Virus record (IMG/VR): IMGVR_UViG_3300045051_000149
Span: 1 to 42,639 of that record
Direction: 5' to 3' (one strand)
DNA from: a virus
DNA: 42,639 nucleotides
Part shown: positions 37,425-42,639 of the stretch, piece after piece
How positions within the stretch are numbered: position 1 is the first letter of the stretch
Layout: each line of letters begins with the position of its first letter
Program-made: the position numbers and the translations under genes
The notes under the pieces: model-generated
Told to the model about the DNA's origin: nothing
Databases searched by the model: none
What the model saw: the letters and a program-made list of their open reading frames with translations, nothing else

Positions 37425-37756
37425 CCGTTGTAGAGACCGTCAAGCGCATCTGCATGGAAGAGGCGAAGCGGCTTACCGGCGCTGAAGTCGTCGCTCCGCT
37501 TGCGGTATGGGACAACACGCAGGGCTCAATGGGCGTTCAGATCAAGGCCCCGAAGCAGATGGGTCCGCAGGCTTGTGAAGTGGTTGCAGGTTTCACGTTG
37601 ACGCCGGCAGAACTCAGGCAGGGCAATTCCATTCGTCTCAAGGCCGCGGTGGCGGTTAGCGGCATGCTGCATGACGTTCAGGTGCAGATCCGCCCGATGC
37701 AGAAGCTCAAGGATGTCGCGCCAGAGGCGCTGTTAGGGAAACGACATGCCGATTGA
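37421..37756 (+). CDS. Small head-operon protein
   Basis: This 111-residue protein, coupled by ATGA overlap, has an N-terminal helix (VVETVKRICMEEAKRLTG) then beta strands (MGVQIKAPKQMGPQACEVVA). It overlaps the scaffold start by 11 bases. No family recognised; an assembly role is inferred from the operon. Confidence 0.6.
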   Translation: MTVVETVKRICMEEAKRLTGAEVVAPLAVWDNTQGSMGVQIKAPKQMGPQACEVVAGFTLTPAELRQGNSIRLKAAVAVSGMLHDVQVQIRPMQKLKDVAPEALLGKRHAD

Positions 37757-38873
37757 AGGCGAACTGACGGCACCGGATGACTCGCTGCGCAGCGAGCTAG
37801 AGGCCGCTTTCGGGGGTGGGGATGAAGCTTCGCAAGGATCATCCTCCGAGGCCAGTCCGAACGACGCAGGAGATGCACACCAATCCGCCGTGGTGGATCA
37901 GGTATCACCCGCCGATGACACCGGGAAAGAGGCATCTTCGGATGGGCGGCAACACGGCCCGGACGGTAAGTTCATCGCGAAAGATCAAGCGGCGCCCGTA
38001 GCGGCTGACGCACAAGTAACCCCGTCCACGGACGCAACGAAGGCAAGCGAGGTAGCCGCCCAAACGGCGAACGCCCCTCCCGTTGGCTGGACGGCTGCTG
38101 AGAAGGCTGAATGGTCGAAACTCTCCCCAGCGGTCCAAGCCGCTGTATCAAGGCGAGAGATGCAGGCCAATGAAGGTCAACAGCGGTGGTCCGAGCAAAA
38201 ACGGCAGTATGAAGCCGTGCTATCACCTGTCGCGGAAGCGGCTCGTCGAAACGGGATGAACACCGAGCAGGGGCTCCAGGCCTTGCTCAACGCTCAGTCC
38301 TTCCTCGAACGGGATCCGCTTGGTGCGATCAAGTGGCTGGCACAGTCTCATGGTGTCAACCTCGCAACACTTGCCGGTCAGCCCGACGAGGTTTCGAGCG
38401 CACAAGCCCCAGACATCGAGGCGATTGTTCGACAGGCCGTCCAACGGTCAGTTGCCCCCATTGTTGCTCCAATTCAACAAAGGTGGCAGCAGGAAGAACA
38501 GCGCCAGCAGGAGATGACCACTCAAATGGTCGTATCCTTCGCCGCATCAGAAGGTCATGAGCATTTCGGCTCGGTTGAGCAGGATATCATGGACCTCATC
38601 CCCCCGCTGAAAGAGCGTAACCCGACATGGACTCCCCAGCAGGTTCTGCAGGAAGCCTATGACCGGGCCGTATTCGCCAATCCCGCAACCCGCCAGACCA
38701 TCCTGACGGCGCGCGAGACGGCAGCGGAAGAGAAGCGGCGAACCGAGGCAGCTCAACGAGCAACAAAGGCTCGTGGTGCGGCCGTGTCTGTAACCGGCTC
38801 TCCGCAGGGATCTGCGGGACAGGAACCGGCGGCTTCACTGCGCGACGAAATCATGAGGGCGATGACCGGCTGA
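37746..38873 (+). CDS. Scaffolding protein
   Basis: This 375-residue protein has the usual scaffold composition. An acidic, Ser/Asp/Ala-rich disordered N-terminus is followed by a helical part with GWTAAEKAEWSKLSPAVQAA at about residue 113 and ERDPLGAIKWLAQSHGV. A Gln/Glu-rich coiled coil (QQRWQQEEQRQQEMTTQMV) and a short charged C-terminus complete it. It directly precedes the major capsid gene, which it would help assemble before leaving the head. Confidence 0.8.
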   Translation: MPIEGELTAPDDSLRSELEAAFGGGDEASQGSSSEASPNDAGDAHQSAVVDQVSPADDTGKEASSDGRQHGPDGKFIAKDQAAPVAADAQVTPSTDATKASEVAAQTANAPPVGWTAAEKAEWSKLSPAVQAAVSRREMQANEGQQRWSEQKRQYEAVLSPVAEAARRNGMNTEQGLQALLNAQSFLERDPLGAIKWLAQSHGVNLATLAGQPDEVSSAQAPDIEAIVRQAVQRSVAPIVAPIQQRWQQEEQRQQEMTTQMVVSFAASEGHEHFGSVEQDIMDLIPPLKERNPTWTPQQVLQEAYDRAVFANPATRQTILTARETAAEEKRRTEAAQRATKARGAAVSVTGSPQGSAGQEPAASLRDEIMRAMTG

Positions 38874-38892
38874 CGCTCAAAGGAGCAAAGCC

Positions 38893-39918
38893 ATGGCCTC
38901 TCCCGGCCTAAGTGAAATCGTTACCACGACGCTGCGAAACCGCAGCAAGAAGCTCGCAGACAACATGCTGCGCAATAACGGCGTCATGACCCGGCTCAAC
39001 AGCCGCGGCAACGTGAAGCCGTTTGACGGTGGCCGTACCATCGTCCAGGAACTCGAATACGCCAACAATAGCACTTACAAGCGCTATAGCGGCTACGAAG
39101 TCCTCAACATCCAGCCCAGCGATGTCTTCACCGCTGCGGAATTCCCGATCCGCCAGGCGGCGGTCGCGGTCTCCATCTCCGGTCTGGAAATGCTCCAGAA
39201 CTCCGGGCGGGAGCGCGTGATCGACCTTCTGGAAAGCCGCATCAAGAACGCCGAGAAAACGTTCATGAACGGCCTGTCCTATGACTTCTATTCCGATGGA
39301 AGCCAGACGGCGCAGATCGGCGGACTGCAGTTCCTCGTTGCCTCGTCCCCGTCCACCGGCATCGTCGGCGGCATCGATCGGGCAACCTGGTCGTTCTGGC
39401 AGAACCAGACCTTTGCAGCGACCGCTACCGGCGGCGCGGCAATCTCTGCGTCCAACGCCTACAGCTACATGCTCAGGCTCTACACCAGCCTGGTGCGGCA
39501 GCAGGACCGGCCGGATCTCTGGCTGGCCTCGGACGTGGCATGGCGCGCATACAGTGAATCGCTGCACGCGATCCAGCGCATCACCTCGACCGACAACGAT
39601 CTTGCCAAGGCCGGCTTCATGAATCTCAAGTTCATGGATTCGGATGTTGTGCTGGACGGTGGCTTCCAGGGCACGACCTCGGACGGCAACAACTTCGGCG
39701 CAGCCGGTGCTGGTGCGGTTGGCGGCATTCCTTCGGCCGTCAACTTCTATGCGCTGAATACCGACTACATCTACTGGCGCCCTCACAAGGACCGCAACAT
39801 GGTGCCGCTGGACCCGGATCGGTTCTCGGTCAACCAGGACGCAATGGTGAAACTGATTGGCGTGGCGGGCAATATGACCGTCTCCAATTCGTTCCTCCAG
39901 GGCGTCATGACCACGTAA
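38893..39918 (+). CDS. Major capsid protein
   Basis: A 341-residue coat protein. N-terminal SEIVTTTLRNRSKKLADNML and NNGVMTRLNSRGNVKPFDGG, then IVQELEYANNSTYKRYSGYE and TAAEFPIRQAAVAVSISGLE, are typical of podovirus coat proteins with the HK97 fold. The P-domain-like helix RVIDLLESRIKNAEKTFMNG and C-terminal YWRPHKDRNMVPLDPDRF support this. Good Shine-Dalgarno (AAAGGAG). It is followed by a probable head-decoration protein. Confidence 0.85.
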   Translation: MASPGLSEIVTTTLRNRSKKLADNMLRNNGVMTRLNSRGNVKPFDGGRTIVQELEYANNSTYKRYSGYEVLNIQPSDVFTAAEFPIRQAAVAVSISGLEMLQNSGRERVIDLLESRIKNAEKTFMNGLSYDFYSDGSQTAQIGGLQFLVASSPSTGIVGGIDRATWSFWQNQTFAATATGGAAISASNAYSYMLRLYTSLVRQQDRPDLWLASDVAWRAYSESLHAIQRITSTDNDLAKAGFMNLKFMDSDVVLDGGFQGTTSDGNNFGAAGAGAVGGIPSAVNFYALNTDYIYWRPHKDRNMVPLDPDRFSVNQDAMVKLIGVAGNMTVSNSFLQGVMTT

Positions 39919-39929
39919 GGAGAACCGAT

Positions 39930-40484
39930 ATGGCTTATTCCACTTTGAACCTTGAAGGCGTCAATCTATCGACGCTTTACACCGCCTACGACCAGACGGC
40001 GGCGATCAGTTCGACCAACACGCCCGACAATCCCGGCCCGCAGTTCGCTGTGGGTACCGAAACTGTCGCGACCGATGGCTCGATCTGGCTGTTCGTGAAG
40101 TTCACGGGCGGCGTCAACCAGTACGATGTCGTCATGATCAACCCGGCCACCGGCGGCGCCGCTCAGATCCTCGGCGGCGGCGCGTCGGAATGCAACAAGA
40201 TGCGGGTAGGGTTCTACCAGAACTCGACCGCTGCGGTTGCAAACAACTACGGCTGGGTGATGGTCTCGGGCGTTCCGACCATCAACGTGCTCGGTTCCTG
40301 TGCCAAGCTTGTCCAACTCTACACCACGGACACGTCGGGCAAGCTGGATGACGCGATTGCGACCGGCTCTCAATACCCGGTTCGCAATGTCACGCTGACG
40401 ACCACGATCAGTTCTACCACGGCCTCGTTCAACACGGCGCAGGCCGCGTGGCCGAGCGTTGGGCCGCTGGGGGCGCTGCTTTGA
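39930..40484 (+). CDS. Probable head decoration/accessory protein
   Basis: This 184-residue protein follows the capsid gene by 11 bases with AAGGAG upstream. It is beta-rich with GTETVATDGSIWLFVKFTGG and VNQYDVVMINPATGG, patterns seen in small head proteins next to coat genes. Two cysteines are present. It might be a target of the glycosyltransferase encoded next. No enzymatic motif. Confidence 0.65.
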   Translation: MAYSTLNLEGVNLSTLYTAYDQTAAISSTNTPDNPGPQFAVGTETVATDGSIWLFVKFTGGVNQYDVVMINPATGGAAQILGGGASECNKMRVGFYQNSTAAVANNYGWVMVSGVPTINVLGSCAKLVQLYTTDTSGKLDDAIATGSQYPVRNVTLTTTISSTTASFNTAQAAWPSVGPLGALL

Positions 40485-41203
40485 ACCCTTCTATCTACAT
40501 TGGCTACGATTCGCGGGAGGCGGAAGCATTTTCCGTCGCCCGCGCGTCGGTTCAAGAACGTTTGACCATGCCGATCCCGATCATGGGGCTGGTGCTTCGA
40601 TCCTTGCGCAATCGCGGGCTCTATTACCGCCCCACTGAATTACGCCCCTCGGCGGCTGACAAGCCGGTTTTGTGGGACACGATTTCTGACGCGCCGATGG
40701 CGACTGAATTCGCAATCTCCAGGTTTCTTGTCCCAACCCTGGCGCAGCGCGGTTGGGCGCTGTTCATGGATTGCGACATGATGATGCTGACCAATGTTGC
40801 AAGGCTGTTTGAAGGTCTGGATCGGTCGAAGGCGGTCTATTGCGTCAAACACCGGCATACCGCTGGTCCGAAAACCAAGATGGATGGCCAGTTGCAGACG
40901 TTCTACGTCCGCAAGAACTGGTCCTCGTTCATGGTGCTGAACTGCGATCATCCGTCCAACAAGCTCCTGACGGTCGAAGCGGTGAACACCCTGCCGGGCC
41001 GGGATCTGCATCGGTTCTGCTGGCTGCAGGACGACGAGATCGGCGAACTTGATCCATCCTGGAATTTCCTTGTCGGGCATTCCGACCCTTCCATCCAGCC
41101 GAAGAACATTCACTGGACCAGCGGCGGGCCGTGGTTCCGGGAATATGAAGACGTTCCCTATGCGGAAGAGTGGCGCGACGCCCGCGACAAGGCGGTGGCC
41201 TGA
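40481..41203 (+). CDS. GT-A glycosyltransferase, GT8-like
   Basis: About 240 residues from TTG 40481, overlapping the preceding stop (TTGA). N-terminal PSIYIGYDSREAEAFSVARA is a GT8-type opening. The metal and sugar-nucleotide DxD motif is Asp97-Cys-Asp99 in ALFMDCDMMML, and HWTSGGPWFREYEDVP (residues 211-226) resembles the C-terminal His block of the family. It would transfer a sugar from a nucleotide donor. Its place among virion genes and coupling to the next enzyme suggest modification of a phage structural protein, which is inference. Confidence 0.75.
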   Translation: MNPSIYIGYDSREAEAFSVARASVQERLTMPIPIMGLVLRSLRNRGLYYRPTELRPSAADKPVLWDTISDAPMATEFAISRFLVPTLAQRGWALFMDCDMMMLTNVARLFEGLDRSKAVYCVKHRHTAGPKTKMDGQLQTFYVRKNWSSFMVLNCDHPSNKLLTVEAVNTLPGRDLHRFCWLQDDEIGELDPSWNFLVGHSDPSIQPKNIHWTSGGPWFREYEDVPYAEEWRDARDKAVA

Positions 41204-42492
41204 TGCAGCTCATCAGCGACAGCTACCGCGCTTTGCAGGCTGATCTTCACGCCCGGTTCAACTATGGCCATGGCGGGGATGCAGAAGAATGCGCCGGCAT
41301 CGTGCGTGGCCTCAATGGGTCGTCCGTCCTCGATTATGGCTGCGGCCAAGGCCATCTGGCGCATCTGCTGTATGGATACGAGGTCGAGGAATACGACCCC
41401 GCCATTCCGGGCAAGGAAGGTGAGCCGGCCAAGGCCGATATTGTTGTTTGTGCGGACGTGCTCGAGCATATCGAGCCTGACTTGCTCGGCAATGTGTTTT
41501 TGCACCTGTATGCCCTCACGCGGAAACATCTGGTCCTGATTATCGCGACCCAGCCTTCAAAGAAGATCATGGCTGACGGGCGAAGCGCACACCTGATCGT
41601 GCAGAATGCCGACTGGTGGCATTCCAAGCTATCCGGTTTGTTCGAGTTCGATCGGTTCGAGAACCGATCGGGGGAAGGGCGGGGCATTCTTGCGGTTTGC
41701 CGGCCCCGCGCATTCGATGTCCCGCTGCTTCTCCCTGTGGTCAAGATTCGCTCGCAGGCCGCTGTTTCCGATGAAGAACGCAATGACCAGATGCGGGCGA
41801 ACTGCGCGCGGATCAAGGAACGCCTTGAAATCGACCTCCCTCCCCATGACCGGACAGCGCATCTGGTCTGCTATGGGCCTTCGCTCGCAAGGACATGGCC
41901 GCTGGTTGCAATGGCAAGAGCGGTTGGGGAGGACGTGTTTACCGTTTCCGGTGCCCATCGGTTCATGATCGACCACGGGGTTATTCCCCAGGTCCATATC
42001 GACTGCGATCCAAGACCGCACAAGGCGCTCCAGATCGGCGATCCGCATCAGGATATCCAATACTGGCTGGCCTCCTGCATCTCGCCTTTCTATCTCGACA
42101 AGCTTCAAGGGCATGACGTGAAGCTGTGGCACAGCTACAACGGAACGGCTTCCCGCATCGCATTCCAGATCGACCCGGACCAGAAGATGGTGGTCGGGGG
42201 AGGCAGCATTGGCCTTCGCGCGATGTCGATCCTCTACGCCCGCGGATACCGGGAATTCGAGATCCACGGCATGGACTGTTCCTTTGAGAACGGGGAAGCC
42301 CATGCCGGCGCCCACCAGGGGAAAGCGCAAGAATTCGTTTCCGTGAAATGCGGCGACCGCTGGTTTGAGACCTCGGCCGTATTCGTTCTCTATGCGCGAT
42401 TCTTCCATAAACAATTGTCGATGATGCCCGACGCAATTATCAATCTGCACGGCGATGGGCTGTTGCAGAACATGAACAGGAGCGATGCATGA
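41203..42492 (+). CDS. SAM methyltransferase fused to DUF115/MptE-like (Maf-type) domain
   Basis: This 429-residue protein starts at ATG 41203, sharing a base with the glycosyltransferase stop (TGATG). Residues 40-165 are a class I methyltransferase with motif I VLDYGCGQGHL (42-52) and post-motif II CADVLEHI (83-90). Residues 219-415 resemble DUF115/MptE: HLVCYGPSL, VFTVSGAHRFMIDHGVIP, VHIDCDP, VGGGSIGLRAMSILYARGYR, EIHGMDCS. This fold is found in flagellin glycosyltransferases of the Maf group. With the GT it forms a compact sugar-modifying unit. Confidence 0.75.
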   Translation: MQLISDSYRALQADLHARFNYGHGGDAEECAGIVRGLNGSSVLDYGCGQGHLAHLLYGYEVEEYDPAIPGKEGEPAKADIVVCADVLEHIEPDLLGNVFLHLYALTRKHLVLIIATQPSKKIMADGRSAHLIVQNADWWHSKLSGLFEFDRFENRSGEGRGILAVCRPRAFDVPLLLPVVKIRSQAAVSDEERNDQMRANCARIKERLEIDLPPHDRTAHLVCYGPSLARTWPLVAMARAVGEDVFTVSGAHRFMIDHGVIPQVHIDCDPRPHKALQIGDPHQDIQYWLASCISPFYLDKLQGHDVKLWHSYNGTASRIAFQIDPDQKMVVGGGSIGLRAMSILYARGYREFEIHGMDCSFENGEAHAGAHQGKAQEFVSVKCGDRWFETSAVFVLYARFFHKQLSMMPDAIINLHGDGLLQNMNRSDA

Positions 42493-42639
42493 GTGATTTC
42501 GGAAGTATGGAGCAGCATTTCGACGCGCGGAACGGCGGAATTGTCGAGTTCGGCAACGATGCCCGTTTGTTCGTTGAGTTCTACAGCCGCTCGGTGCGGG
42601 ATGAAGTGGCCAGCAAGGAAAGAGATCGCCCGGTCCATG
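42463..42639. repeat. Right copy of the terminal direct repeat
   Basis: Repeats bases 1-177 with two synonymous differences (42503 and 42512). The last 127 bases are exact. It contains the end of the methyltransferase-DUF115 gene and the beginning of the next gene. Confidence 0.9.
42489..42639 (+). CDS. 5' part of the coiled-coil head/tail-region gene (partial copy)
   Basis: ATG 42489 overlaps the TGA of the methyltransferase-DUF115 gene and encodes the first 50 residues of the protein complete at 27-626, cut by the window end. The encoded residues are identical despite two base changes. Confidence 0.85.
   Translation, partial: MSDFGSMEQHFDARNGGIVEFGNDARLFVEFYSRSVRDEVASKERDRPVH

Overview
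The window is essentially one complete genome of a temperate podovirus-like phage (or excised prophage) of an alphaproteobacterium, probably in the Rhizobiales. The last 177 bases (42463-42639) repeat the first 177, so the molecule is about 42,462 bp and closes on itself. The host assignment rests on phage-borne GcrA and GapR homologues, two regulators characteristic of Alphaproteobacteria, and on the overall protein style. It is an inference, because no host DNA is present. No tRNA, rRNA or CRISPR array was seen.

Layout, reading around the circle. (1) The genetic switch (27.8-28.6 kb) has two divergent small HTH repressor genes. Four near-identical operators (ATTTC-n5-GAAAT) lie in an OL-like pair and an OR-like pair, as in lambda. 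(2) The leftward early operon, on the minus strand from 27.8 down to 18.4 kb, encodes an ERF single-strand annealing protein, a YqaJ/lambda-type exonuclease, NinB and HNH proteins. It continues with a chain of tiny, translationally coupled membrane proteins, a PAPS-reductase-like ATP-pyrophosphatase, a winged-helix excisionase candidate and a tyrosine integrase. A palindrome-rich attP candidate lies just beyond the integrase stop. (3) The rightward early operon, on the plus strand from 28.3 to 32.7 kb, encodes the Cro-like protein, a CII-like regulator, GcrA, several coupled small proteins, GapR and an O-like replication protein carrying a candidate origin inside its gene. (4) Packaging and head genes (32.2-40.5 kb) are a TerS candidate, TerL, portal, scaffold, major capsid and a second head protein. 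TerL is frameshifted exactly in its Walker A motif. (5) A two-gene glycosylation-type cassette (40.5-42.5 kb) pairs a GT8-like glycosyltransferase with a methyltransferase fused to a DUF115/MptE-like domain. (6) Tail and ejection genes (0-8.6 kb) are the adaptor, tail nozzle, a GNAT protein and three internal or ejection proteins. Of these three, one has an S74-like chaperone end and one a muralytic domain. (7) Two sets of receptor-binding or fibre genes (8.8-11.7 and 13.8-18.4 kb) flank the lysis cassette (11.7-13.75 kb: GH24 endolysin, holin, other membrane proteins, spanin-like protein). The second set ends in a 949-residue tailspike with glycoside-hydrolase-like motifs.

A 34-bp intergenic motif occurs three times, each immediately after a stop codon and before the endolysin, the post-lysis structural block and the portal gene. 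No phage RNA polymerase is visible, so this looks like a late-gene control element read by host polymerase, perhaps with the phage GcrA. Start codons were chosen from Shine-Dalgarno spacing and stop/start overlaps, and the dense ATGA/TGATG coupling in the early operons gives good confidence in many very small genes.
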